Shown here: positions 8,694 to 15,656 of the stretch, piece after piece | Layout: every line of letters begins with the position of its first letter | How positions within the stretch are numbered: position 1 is the stretch's first letter | NCBI GenBank assembly: GCA_002293375.1 | Contig: DBDA01000009.1 | Coordinates: 1-17,491 of the forward strand | Direction: 5' to 3' | Length of the DNA: 17,491 nt | Source: Odoribacter sp. UBA944 | GTDB taxonomy: Bacteria > Bacteroidota > Bacteroidia > Bacteroidales > Marinifilaceae | Translations under genes and position numbers: made by a program | The notes under the pieces: generated by a model | What the model saw: the letters and a program-made list of their open reading frames with translations, nothing else | Databases searched by the model: none | Told to the model about the DNA's origin: nothing

Positions 8694-8935
8694 ACGTAAA
8701 TAGTTATATAGAATTGACATTTTAAATCCACGCTGACTTTTTCACTAAATGAACTGAAAGTGACAATAGAAGAGGGGTTGTCAAACTTTTAAGGAAGACA
8801 CGTGATCGATTGAATGGCCTATTTGTACCATCCGGAACAACAGGGGAGTGTACCCCGACATGTAAGTATAAAAATTTCACCATACGCGTATTTTTTAAGA
8901 TTTCTACATACACAATATGGTATCCCAAGTGTCTG
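8694..8935 (-). other. Long untranslated leader of the RHS operon
   Basis: If transcription starts about 7 bases after the promoter at 8936-8967, the mRNA has about 236 untranslated bases before the start codon at 8693. I see no second promoter as good, no coding frame with sensible content, and only a weak 4-base GC hairpin (near 8842-8856). Long leaders often carry post-transcriptional control, but nothing recognisable is visible here. Confidence 0.4.
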
Positions 8936-8967
8936 CAAACATAAAGACATTTTTTACACAAAACAAA
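8936..8967 (-). promoter_or_regulatory. Promoter of the SpvB-like/RHS operon
   Basis: On the minus strand a TTTG box (8967-8964) is followed after exactly 20 bases by TATGTTTG (8943-8936). Both boxes fit the Bacteroidetes primary-sigma consensus TTTG / TAnnTTTG at ideal spacing. It points at the RHS operon and lies back to back with the regulator's promoter region. Confidence 0.7.
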
Positions 8968-9114
8968 TCAAGATGGAAGAAAAAAATGAGTGGACTTGTA
9001 ATCGTTGACTTTCGGACGGTAGCAAGGCGGGCGCTATACTGCCGGAGGGAATCGGTTTGGCGGGTAACTTTATTCTTTTTTGCCGGTTGGAGGCGATCGT
9101 GAAAACTAAACCGC

Positions 9115-9122
9115 TATCTTTG
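9115..9122 (+). promoter_or_regulatory. Candidate -7 box of the regulator gene
   Basis: TATCTTTG fits TAnnTTTG perfectly, about 92 bases before the regulator's start codon. No clear TTTG box lies 19-22 bases upstream, so the promoter would be weak or activator-dependent. Confidence 0.45.
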
Positions 9123-9213
9123 TTCTGTAAATGGTGTATGGACAAAGCAAGAATGTACAGCGTTCCATATGCTTAGTTCGTAAAATTTTATACAGAATCA
9201 AAGACCCAGGTGT

Positions 9214-10869
9214 ATGAAGATTAGTGCCTTTGTGATCTGTTTGCTGGCTCTTGTGGTCGGTTGCACGGAGCCGGAAACGCCCACGCTCGGGAGGTTGCAG
9301 GCGTGGGATCGGATCGTGGACGAATCGCCGGAAGCCGTCCGGGACAGCCTCCAAACCCTCCGGCCGAAGCATTTGAACCGAGGTGAACGGGCTTACCACG
9401 CCCTCCTAGATGCGGCCACTTCCTATAAAATGACAGCACCATTGGAAAGCGACTCCGCGTTGCGGGTGGCGGAAGCTTATTACAAAAGCCGGGAAAAATA
9501 CGATCTATTGGCCCGAACCCAGTTCTATATCGGGCAGTTTCACTTCATCCAGCAGAACGTTGAAACCGCTTTTAACCTCCTGAAAGAGGCGGAGTCCCAC
9601 GCCAAGCGGAGCGACAGCGGGAATTCCCGCACCCTGGCACTGATCTACTACTGGCTGGGGCAGGCGCACCTGCACAGGAGCAACTTTAATGAAGGGCAAG
9701 AATACACCTCCCGGGCCGCCGGTATCTACGAAGAGTTACAAGATACCCTCCAGTTGGTAGCTGTTCTCAACGCCCTCTGCTACCTACATACCTGGAACGA
9801 ACAGTTTTCCGAAGCCGCACTGGTTCTGGATTCGTGCCGCCGGCTGGTGGAAGCGGCCGACAGCCGGAAACCGAGGTTCCTAAACCTGTATGTCAGCACG
9901 CTCAACAAGTACGATCTGCTGTTCCAACGTCAAAACCAGTTGGACAGCGCCCTCCATTACAATACCAGGTGCATCGCTGTCATGGAGCAAAACCAGCTCC
10001 CCACAGTACTTCCTTACTACCTTTCCCGGATTGCCCTGCTCTACGAACTCGGCCGGTACGACGAATGCCGTTCGGATTGTATGAAATTACTGGGAAACGT
10101 AGAAAAAGAGGGAAACGAGCTCTACCTTGCCAATATTTACCGGCACCTGTTTCTCTCCGCCGAACAGCAGGGAGCGTTTGAAGAAGCCTGCGGGCACCGG
10201 GAAACATACAACCAACTCAAAGACGAACTGAATACTCACAGAGAGAACGAGGCGCTCGTAGAGTTGGAACAGAAATACAACATGGCGGAGAAGGAGCGGG
10301 AGTTGTTGGAGTGGAAGAACCAGTGGCTGTGGCTTTTGGCTATCCTGTTGAGTACGGTGCTCTGCCTGTCGCTGATCTCCCTGCTTGTGCTTCATAGAAA
10401 ACGGAAGTTGCAGAAAAAACACGACCTGCTGGCGGAGAAGGTGGTCCGGACCCAATGGGGATACGCCCTTTCCCAGAAAGTGATCGCTTACAACTTCAAC
10501 ACTTTTGAGGAGATCGAAAAGTTAATCGCCCGCAACGCCCAGCACATTTCCGACCACTTTCTGCAGGAGTTCAAACGGTGCGCCCAAAGGCAGAAAAAGG
10601 CCTATTTCAGCGAACTGCACGCCGTGGTGCGGAACGTCGACCAGCACTTTACCCACGCCCTGGAAAAACTCTGCCCGGAACTCCCCCGGGAGGAGGCGAT
10701 GCTTGCTTTCCTGATCCGGGAGGAGTGGGAATTGAGTGATATCGCCAGTATTTTGGACATCTCTTTCGAAGCCGCCAAGAAAAGACGGTACCGCCTGAAG
10801 GCAAAACTGATGGGCGATGCGGACAAGGAAACAAGCCTGGCTGAGTTCCTGAAGAGGATTTCCAATTGA
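9214..10869 (+). CDS. Membrane-anchored TPR sensor/HTH transcription regulator
   Basis: A 551-residue regulator of a type common in Bacteroidetes. The N terminus is a signal/lipobox-like sequence (L-A-L-V-V-G-C, Cys17). Residues from about 60 to 340 form TPR-like helical repeats, which would lie in the periplasm. A coiled-coil stretch rich in Glu and Lys leads to a membrane segment at about 370-392 (W-L-W-L-L-A-I-L-L), followed by R-K-R-K-L-Q-K-K on the cytoplasmic side. The C-terminal 60 residues hold a LuxR-like helix-turn-helix at about 490-532 (L-S-D-I-A-S-I-L-D-I-S ... A-K-K-R-R-Y-R-L-K). This layout suggests direct transmission of an envelope signal to DNA. It is transcribed away from the RHS operon, 520 bases apart, and towards the secreted protein at 11040; those are the likely targets (inference). 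Confidence 0.85.
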   Translation: MKISAFVICLLALVVGCTEPETPTLGRLQAWDRIVDESPEAVRDSLQTLRPKHLNRGERAYHALLDAATSYKMTAPLESDSALRVAEAYYKSREKYDLLARTQFYIGQFHFIQQNVETAFNLLKEAESHAKRSDSGNSRTLALIYYWLGQAHLHRSNFNEGQEYTSRAAGIYEELQDTLQLVAVLNALCYLHTWNEQFSEAALVLDSCRRLVEAADSRKPRFLNLYVSTLNKYDLLFQRQNQLDSALHYNTRCIAVMEQNQLPTVLPYYLSRIALLYELGRYDECRSDCMKLLGNVEKEGNELYLANIYRHLFLSAEQQGAFEEACGHRETYNQLKDELNTHRENEALVELEQKYNMAEKERELLEWKNQWLWLLAILLSTVLCLSLISLLVLHRKRKLQKKHDLLAEKVVRTQWGYALSQKVIAYNFNTFEEIEKLIARNAQHISDHFLQEFKRCAQRQKKAYFSELHAVVRNVDQHFTHALEKLCPELPREEAMLAFLIREEWELSDIASILDISFEAAKKRRYRLKAKLMGDADKETSLAEFLKRISN

Positions 10870-10935
10870 CCGGATATGTCCTCCATTGGGATATTTGTAT
10901 AATCTCTTAGATACCACTATTTTATCATAGATCTG

Positions 10936-10964
10936 GAGCGAGGATTTGTCCTCTTTCCGGCTCT
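10936..10964 (+). other. Hairpin between the regulator and the DUF3244-like gene
   Basis: GAGGA (10940-10944) and TCCTC (10949-10953) pair across the loop TTTG, with a possible outer GAGC/GCTC helix. There is no T-run after it, so it is a poor terminator; it could be an operator or a chance palindrome. Confidence 0.3.
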
Positions 10965-10997
10965 AACTGTTCCCTCCGCTCCGCAAGCCTGCAGAGG

Positions 10998-11005
10998 TAC
11001 TTTTG
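10998..11005 (+). promoter_or_regulatory. Candidate -7 box inside a palindrome, before the DUF3244-like gene
   Basis: TACTTTTG fits TAnnTTTG and sits 34 bases before the start codon at 11040. It is embedded in the palindrome GGTACTTTTGTACC (10997-11010, a 5-base inverted repeat around TTTT). No good -33 box is visible, which would suit an activated promoter. Confidence 0.45.
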
Positions 11006-11039
11006 TACCGTATTTAATCTCTTAAAATCATTTACATCT

Positions 11040-11534
11040 ATGAAAAAGTTTACACACTGGTATGTGGTGGCAAACATGGTGTTTTTCCTGTTGCTCTCCT
11101 TCGGTATGTTGTCGGCGGCCTCTCCCGAATCGCCGTCAGGCGGCTTAAAGCCTCCCCCTCAGGGATATACGGATAAAAGTATGGATTTTTTAGCAAAGAG
11201 GGATGGTTCGTATGGATACCCCTCCTCTATCCCTATTATTACGTTGCATTCCGGACCGGCGCAATTGCCGGAAGTGAGCGGCGTGCTCTCCCTGAACAAC
11301 GGCACCATTACCCTTACCTTCCGTGTGGAGTTGGGAATTGTTCCGTTCCAGCTTGTCAATACCGACACGAAAGCCGTTATAGCGACGTATCAGACCAACG
11401 TCCCGGCGGGAGAAATGTATGTGATCCATATTTCCGAACTTCCGGCAGGTGCCTACGAACTTGCTTACTATGTACCCGGCAAGGAACCGATGGCTGCCCT
11501 CTTTGAGATCCCGGAAGCGGAAGAAGAAGAGTAA
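11040..11534 (+). CDS. Small secreted DUF3244-like protein
   Basis: A 164-residue exported protein. The signal peptide covers about 1-27 (F-F-L-L-L-S-F-G-M-L-S-A-A-S). After a Pro/Gly-rich linker, residues about 75-155 look like one small beta-sandwich: a strand with L-N-N-G-T-I-T-L-T-F, then V-P-F-Q-L-V-N-T-D-T-K, then H-I-S-E-L-P-A-G-A-Y-E-L. This is the pattern of DUF3244 proteins of Bacteroidales, whose role is mostly unknown. The end is very acidic (E-A-E-E-E-E). It follows the regulator in the same direction with its own candidate promoter and is closed by a hairpin terminator. Assignment to DUF3244 is by pattern memory only. Confidence 0.75.
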   Translation: MKKFTHWYVVANMVFFLLLSFGMLSAASPESPSGGLKPPPQGYTDKSMDFLAKRDGSYGYPSSIPIITLHSGPAQLPEVSGVLSLNNGTITLTFRVELGIVPFQLVNTDTKAVIATYQTNVPAGEMYVIHISELPAGAYELAYYVPGKEPMAALFEIPEAEEEE

Positions 11535-11564
11535 ACAGGACGAAGATAAAGCAGAGTTGTCTTC

Positions 11565-11615
11565 GGGGGGTGACAGTGGGTATCCCAAGTGCAAACACTT
11601 CACCCCCCTCCTTAT
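11565..11615 (+). terminator. Hairpin terminator after the DUF3244-like gene
   Basis: GGGGGGTGA (11565-11573) pairs perfectly with TCACCCCCC (11600-11608). The stem continues, past one bulged C, with AGTG/CACT. A moderately T-rich tail (TCCTTATTTATC) follows only on the plus side, so it serves the gene ending at 11534. Confidence 0.6.
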
Positions 11616-11942
11616 TTATCCTGCCGGTTTACTTCTGTATCTGTTTGCCATTTTGTTTCTTCGCCACAGCCCCGTCCTCTTTGTTTGTGTCCATCGCATT
11701 GTGTTTTGCTTTTCGTTTACCCCTTTTGTTCCGGCTAAGAGCGTGAGATCCGCATGCTGATAAATACCGAAGCTGGAACGTATGTGGAGAAAGTGAAACC
11801 GGATCGAAAAAATTTCGTAAAACTACACGGATAGACGTTTTTTGAGCGGGTATTTGGGGTATGTCCCCAGGCAAACAAGCCCAACGGATTGGTTTTCAAA
11901 CGAGAACGAATAACACGCTCCCTGCATTGTCCTGCGGAAATA
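11616..11942. other. Gene-free stretch, nothing convincing
   Basis: Open frames here are short and lack a signal peptide, a family pattern or a promoter. A lysine-rich minus-strand frame (11629-11874) is not supported. The only structures seen are small hairpins such as TGGGG/CCCCA at 11855-11869. Confidence 0.5.
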
Positions 11943-11974
11943 GTTGTGTGAACTGTTCCGACCTATTACTTTTG
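11943..11974 (+). promoter_or_regulatory. Promoter of a candidate non-coding transcript
   Basis: GTTG (11943-11946, three of four -33 bases), exactly 20 bases, then TACTTTTG (11967-11974), a perfect TAnnTTTG. No coding gene starts within 290 bases downstream, so it probably drives a non-coding RNA or a long leader. Expected start of transcription is near 11981. Confidence 0.6.
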
Positions 11975-11980
11975 CTCTTG

Positions 11981-12136
11981 TTCAATCGCATTCCCAAGTT
12001 CAGCGTTGGACACTACTAAACTAAACTAATTCTCCAAGGCCTGCACATCTATTGTTGTATTGTCACTCGGACCACTTATCACCAAGCGCATTCCGATTCC
12101 AACAGACAATTCACTCAGTGCAGGCCTCTTCTTTTT
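11981..12136 (+). ncRNA. Candidate structured small RNA or leader
   Basis: Downstream of a good promoter, the sequence folds into nested helices. AGGCCTGCAC (12037-12046) pairs perfectly with GTGCAGGCCT (12118-12127). Inside it ATTGTC (12059-12064) pairs with GACAAT (12105-12110), and TCGGA (12067-12071) with TCCGA (12092-12096). CTTCTTTTT follows the closing stem at once, as at an intrinsic terminator. Upstream, TTGGA (12006-12010) can pair with TCCAA (12033-12037). A near-repeat CAAxCGCATTCC occurs at 11983 and 12083. I do not recognise a known family (it is not tmRNA, SRP RNA or tRNA). It could instead be the leader of the small gene at 12274. Confidence 0.45.
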
Positions 12137-12273
12137 CCCTCAATTTATCGGATTTTCTCCTTTGCCGGAAAATGTGAAACTTGCTTAGAATCCATTAAAA
12201 AAGCGAAGAAAGCGGAACCCCGTCGGATCCGGGGCGTATAATCCGTAGTTACTAACTTTAAAATCTGATGATT

Positions 12274-12435
12274 ATGAAAGAAACACGCTCAAGAGGTTTG
12301 AATACCCGGACGGAGGAGAGAGATTCGAAGGGACACTTGAAATCCGGTGAACGGAAGAAAGGTTCGAGTAGTGAAACACCCGGTAAGCATACGCACCGGT
12401 CTGACAAGCATGACCGTTTTGAATGGGAAGAGTAA
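12274..12435 (+). CDS. Very small, highly charged protein of unknown function
   Basis: A 53-residue frame starting M-K-E-T-R-S-R-G-L-N and ending D-R-F-E-W-E-E. An in-frame Met two codons earlier (12268) is the alternative start. It is almost free of hydrophobic residues and rich in Lys, Arg, Glu, His, Ser and Gly, so it is probably cytoplasmic and disordered, perhaps nucleic-acid binding or stress-related (inference only). A strong intrinsic terminator 26 bases after the stop argues for a real transcription unit. A GC hairpin (CCCCG/CGGGG, 12218-12234) lies in the leader. No good TAnnTTTG box is close upstream, so it may depend on the promoter at 11943. Confidence 0.6.
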   Translation: MKETRSRGLNTRTEERDSKGHLKSGERKKGSSSETPGKHTHRSDKHDRFEWEE

Positions 12436-12461
12436 CGTAATAGCTCTTTAACCGTAAGGGT

Positions 12462-12496
12462 GAACGCCTCCCGGGCAACCGGGGGGCGTTCTTTTT
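12462..12496 (+). terminator. Intrinsic terminator of the small-protein gene
   Basis: A 13-base stem (12462-12474 with 12479-12491, one T-G wobble) closes a GCAA loop and is followed directly by TTTTT (12492-12496). This is a textbook rho-independent terminator. Confidence 0.9.
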
Positions 12497-12503
12497 GAAT
12501 ATT

Positions 12504-12535
12504 TTTGAGATCCTTTGTTATTATTCTTATCTTTG
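12504..12535 (+). promoter_or_regulatory. Promoter of the GH29 gene
   Basis: TTTG (12504-12507), 20 bases, TATCTTTG (12528-12535): a full match to the Bacteroidetes consensus. Transcription should start near 12542, which rules out the upstream in-frame Met at 12505 and supports the start at 12580. Confidence 0.8.
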
Positions 12536-12579
12536 GGCGAAATGAAGTCACATACGAAATCTTAAAATTACCTTACCTT

Positions 12580-13917
12580 ATGAAACGGATCATGTTCTCT
12601 CTCTTGTTCTGCTTATTTTTTGTACACAGCGGTTTTTCCCAGCCCTCTCTCTCCCTGGATCCTGCCAAATCGGCGTGGTTCCGTGATGCGAGGTTCGGTA
12701 TTTTTGTACATTGGGGACTCTATTCTATGTTGGAGGGGAGTTACAACGGCCACACCCTGCCCGATACAACCCTGCCCGAGGGCCGGAGTTGGTACGCGGA
12801 GTGGGTGCAGATGCGGTTGGAGGTGCCTGCAGAAGAGTATCGCGCGCTGGCCCGTTCGTTTAATCCGACGGATTTTGATGCGGACGCCTGGATCCGGGAG
12901 GTGAAGAACGCCGGAGCCCGCTATTTTGTGATCACTTCCAAGCACCACGACGGGTTTGCCTTGTGGGATTCCGATGTCTCGGATTTCGATGTGATGAACA
13001 CACCGTTTAAGCGGGATATTCTGGCGGAACTGGTCGCCGCCTGCAAGAAACACGGCGTTAAATACGGTTTTTATTATTCCCACTGGCAGGATTGGGAACA
13101 TCCGCAGGGGGCGCTTCCCTATTGGAAGCCCAAACGGCCGGATAAGGATTTCGAGAAATACTGGCGGGAGAAGAGTTTGCCGCAGGTGAAGGAGTTGCTG
13201 GTGAAGTTTGACCCGGATCTGCTCTGGTTCGATACGTGGGACGAAGTGTCGCACATTACGGACGAACGGCGGGACGAATTGATCGCGCTTGTGCGGTCTG
13301 TCAGTCCCAAATGCCTCATCAATGGCCGGATCTCTTACCTCAATCCCGGGGAGAATATCGATTTCCTTGAAATGCACGACAATCAATACCCTGCAAGTAT
13401 TTTGAGTAAACCCTGGCAAACGCCGGCTACCATGGTACGCTCGTGGGGATGGCATGCGCAGGATTTTAATTGGAAATCCATCCCGCAGATGACGGAGTAC
13501 CTGGTGAGCAATGCTTCCAAGGGGGGGAATTACCTGCTGAACATCGGGCCAAAGCCCGATGGTAATTTTCCGGTCCCGGCCATTCGCCGCCTCCGGGAGA
13601 TCGGAGCCTGGCTATATGCCAACGGAGAGGCGGTATACGGTACATCGCCCGTACAGATCACGCCGGAGGAGGGGGTGATCTTCACGCAGAAAAAAACGGA
13701 CGACGGCGCCCGGCTCTATATTACCCTGACGGCGCCCAAAGAGTCGGTGGAGTTGCCCGTGGAGTACGGAGAGGTGACCGGTTGTGCTGTATTGGAATCC
13801 GGAAGACCGTTAGAGGTGAAAAAGAGCCCCGGCGGGATCCGGATCCCGCTTCCGGACGCTCTGTTCAATGACTGTTCGTTGCAGGTCATCTGCCTGCGTA
13901 TGAAAAACACATTGTAA
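12580..13917 (+). CDS. Secreted GH29 alpha-L-fucosidase family protein
   Basis: A 445-residue exported glycoside hydrolase of family 29, which removes alpha-L-fucose with retention. Start at 12580 gives a signal peptide (about 1-20, H-S-G-F-S-Q). Conserved marks are F-V-H-W-G (42-46), K-H-H-D-G-F (121-126), F-Y-Y-S-H-W (164-169) and the nucleophile motif D-L-L-W-F-D with D218. N-G-E-A-V-Y-G-T (348-355) begins the C-terminal beta-sandwich. The family's acid/base Glu (W-E in human FUCA1, E289) aligns with Q280 in K-P-W-Q-T-P-A-T-M, 62 residues after the nucleophile. The enzyme may therefore be altered or inactive, or may use another Glu such as E264. No SusC/SusD genes are next to it. Its last base abuts the convergent gene's stop codon. 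Confidence 0.92.
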   Translation: MKRIMFSLLFCLFFVHSGFSQPSLSLDPAKSAWFRDARFGIFVHWGLYSMLEGSYNGHTLPDTTLPEGRSWYAEWVQMRLEVPAEEYRALARSFNPTDFDADAWIREVKNAGARYFVITSKHHDGFALWDSDVSDFDVMNTPFKRDILAELVAACKKHGVKYGFYYSHWQDWEHPQGALPYWKPKRPDKDFEKYWREKSLPQVKELLVKFDPDLLWFDTWDEVSHITDERRDELIALVRSVSPKCLINGRISYLNPGENIDFLEMHDNQYPASILSKPWQTPATMVRSWGWHAQDFNWKSIPQMTEYLVSNASKGGNYLLNIGPKPDGNFPVPAIRRLREIGAWLYANGEAVYGTSPVQITPEEGVIFTQKKTDDGARLYITLTAPKESVELPVEYGEVTGCAVLESGRPLEVKKSPGGIRIPLPDALFNDCSLQVICLRMKNTL

Positions 13918-14751
13918 TCAGGCCTCCGGGCGGAATTTCATCAGCCCCGCCCGCCCGAATTCTATTACAGTTTGTTCCGGATCCGTCCCGGCATAAATTT
14001 CCTGCAAGGTTAGCAGGGAGTTTTTGCCGGGACGGGCGCTTTTGATCGGATCTCCCTCTCCGGCAGGCGGGCAGGAGATGCGGAAAAAGGCGCTGTCCGG
14101 CAGGCGGATATCCCCCGGATAGAAGCCCAACTCGTAAAACCCCCGCTCCAGGACCTGTTCCAGCTCCATGTCTCCGCCGGATATGTCCGGTTGTCCGTAA
14201 AAGAGGTAGCAGGAGAGTTTCATGGTGCTGTAATAATAGGCGGGGTGGTGTATGGTGTAGCGGTACGGTTTCAGAAAACGGGTCAGGGTAGTGTAGGCAA
14301 AGGAGAGGTTGCCGAACCAGATGCCGACCGCCTCCCGGCTGTAGGCGGAGTGCCGGGTGTCGCGGTCAAACGGAAGCGGATTGTAGAAATAGCCCGGCGC
14401 CGTACTGATCGCCGTGGGGGAACCGATCGCTTCCAAAGAACGGTTCAGGTGGCGGTAAAAACGGGACACGCTCAGCCCGTTGTGGAGCGGAATGCTGACT
14501 TTTTCGTCCATCAGGTTGCGGAACAGCACCTGATGCCGCCGGAAGTCGTAGAGGATGTAGAAGGGGGAGCGATCGCCCGGAATAAGGCCGGTAGTGAGCC
14601 CGTCCGGTGTCAGATGTAACCGGAAATGCCGCCATTTAAAGGAACCGACCGTGCGCGCCAACTTTACCTTCCCTCCCATTTGCAGGAGAAGATGGAGCGT
14701 ATCGGCTGTATCCTGCCACTCCGGATAGTTTAAAAAAAGCCTCCCTTCCAT
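13918..14751 (-). CDS. DUF5996-like protein
   Basis: A 277-residue cytoplasmic protein without signal peptide. The frame stays open far upstream to 15447, across the next gene, but I start at Met 14751 because the family pattern begins there: Y-P-E-W-Q-D-T-A-D-T-L-H-L-L-L-Q-M-G-G-K-V, then L-T-P-D-G-L-T-T-G, D-F-R-R-H, V-S-R-F-Y-R-H-L and P-F-D-R-D. This order matches DUF5996, a family with no known activity. The C-terminal 90 residues are less typical. It is divergent from the barrel gene at 14857 (105 bases between starts) and converges on the fucosidase gene with no base between the two stops. Confidence 0.75.
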   Translation of the reverse strand: MEGRLFLNYPEWQDTADTLHLLLQMGGKVKLARTVGSFKWRHFRLHLTPDGLTTGLIPGDRSPFYILYDFRRHQVLFRNLMDEKVSIPLHNGLSVSRFYRHLNRSLEAIGSPTAISTAPGYFYNPLPFDRDTRHSAYSREAVGIWFGNLSFAYTTLTRFLKPYRYTIHHPAYYYSTMKLSCYLFYGQPDISGGDMELEQVLERGFYELGFYPGDIRLPDSAFFRISCPPAGEGDPIKSARPGKNSLLTLQEIYAGTDPEQTVIEFGRAGLMKFRPEA

Positions 14752-14801
14752 GTTTCGTTTGCCTGTTTTTGTTCTGTCCGTAACGAAAAAAGGGCTTCGG
14801 G

Positions 14802-14835
14802 GTTGCAGGTGAGAAGTTAAGAATGAGTAAGTTTG
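14802..14835 (+). promoter_or_regulatory. Candidate promoter of the barrel-protein gene
   Basis: GTTG (14802-14805), 22 bases, TAAGTTTG (14828-14835). The -7 box is a full match and the -33 box three of four. The untranslated leader would be only about 15 bases. Confidence 0.55.
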
Positions 14836-14856
14836 CAGAATATTAAGATTAAATAG

Positions 14857-15504
14857 ATGAAATCGATTTTTCTCCTTTTTTTCGCTCTGTCGGCAGGCGC
14901 CGGGATCTGTTCCGGACAGTTGGTGACGAAAAAAGATTTTGATGCGGCTTTTGCTCTGCAGGCCGGGATCGGCAGCGGAATGGCGTTCCCGGCAGCCAAG
15001 GGTGGTTTGAAGTTTGAGGGGACAGGCGGTTTGAAGATGACCTTCCCGTTTACCCGCGTGTGGTTTCTGGGGGCTGAGGTCAATTACAACCGGCTCCGGA
15101 CGGAGAATAAGCTGGAAATTGCGGGAAACGACGGGGTGGAAGCGGTTTTCCGCCAGGAGATCCCGTCTGTGCAGATACCTGTTTATGCCCGGGTGATGAT
15201 GCGGAACAACAAGACGAGCCTGCTCTTTGGCGGGTACTATGCCCGCCATTTTGACGGGAAGATCGACCGGCAATATGAAGAGGGATTCCGGCGGGAGCCG
15301 TATGAACCGGAGAGCGGAAGCGCCGGGGTGGTGGCGGGGGTGGAGCAGATCATCGGGCGGAATCTCTATGTGACGTTTAAAGTAAACGGAAGCCTCACCG
15401 ATATCGCCCCTAAAGCCCGTTTTGAGAGCAGGCTTTATCCGGTGCAAGCGAGCCTGACTATTAGCTACGATCTTTTGCGGATCGGGGATTGCGGTTGTTA
15501 TTGA
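14857..15504 (+). CDS. Outer-membrane beta-barrel protein (OMP_b-brl family type)
   Basis: A 215-residue exported protein. The signal peptide is about 1-20 (A-G-I-C-S-G-Q). The rest alternates amphipathic strands and short turns, typical of a small 8-strand barrel: L-K-M-T-F-P-F, F-L-G-A-E-V-N-Y-N, V-Q-I-P-V-Y-A-R-V-M-M, S-L-L-F-G-G-Y-Y-A, L-Y-V-T-F-K-V-N-G-S and a last strand A-S-L-T-I-S-Y-D-L. The pattern I-P-V-Y-A-R followed by G-G-Y-Y is common in Bacteroidetes barrels of this type. An unusual short tail (D-C-G-C-Y) follows the last strand. Substrate or partner unknown. It is a single-gene unit with its own candidate promoter. Confidence 0.8.
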   Translation: MKSIFLLFFALSAGAGICSGQLVTKKDFDAAFALQAGIGSGMAFPAAKGGLKFEGTGGLKMTFPFTRVWFLGAEVNYNRLRTENKLEIAGNDGVEAVFRQEIPSVQIPVYARVMMRNNKTSLLFGGYYARHFDGKIDRQYEEGFRREPYEPESGSAGVVAGVEQIIGRNLYVTFKVNGSLTDIAPKARFESRLYPVQASLTISYDLLRIGDCGCY

Positions 15505-15567
15505 GATTCTGTTTCCGGATGGAGGGCCGGGTGTTGCAAACGTCTGCGCAATTATTCTCTCCTCCCC

Positions 15568-15599
15568 TTTCTTTTATCCCGTACAAACGTGTATCTTTG
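15568..15599 (+). promoter_or_regulatory. Promoter of the NifU-like/GGGtGRT operon
   Basis: TTTC (15568-15571, three of four), 20 bases, TATCTTTG (15592-15599, full match). The start of transcription would be near 15606, leaving a leader of about 50 bases before the start codon at 15657. Confidence 0.7.
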
Positions 15600-15656
15600 C
15601 GTGGATATGTACGTAAATGACGCATGTAACACCATTTTAATCAATACTTATCGGAT

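Noticed and set aside
8722..8961. 79-codon minus-strand frame upstream of the SpvB-like gene
   Set aside because: It lies within the promoter and leader, has no sensible composition, and the promoter at 8936-8967 falls inside it.
8919..11591. 13-base direct repeat GGTATCCCAAGTG at 8919 and 11579
   Set aside because: A match of this length is expected by chance in 17 kb, and the flanks do not align.
11449..11760. 103-codon plus-strand frame overlapping the end of the DUF3244-like gene
   Set aside because: It runs through the hairpin terminator and overlaps a convincing gene in another frame.
11981..12136. Known RNAs (6S RNA, SRP RNA, tmRNA, tRNA) as identity of the structured region
   Set aside because: No SRP loop motif, tRNA arms or tmRNA tag are visible, and the 5' end is not paired with the 3' end as in 6S RNA.
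14752..15447. Upstream extension of the DUF5996-like frame to 509 residues
   Set aside because: The extra part lies opposite the barrel-protein gene, which has a signal peptide, strands and a promoter. The DUF5996 pattern starts at Met 14751.
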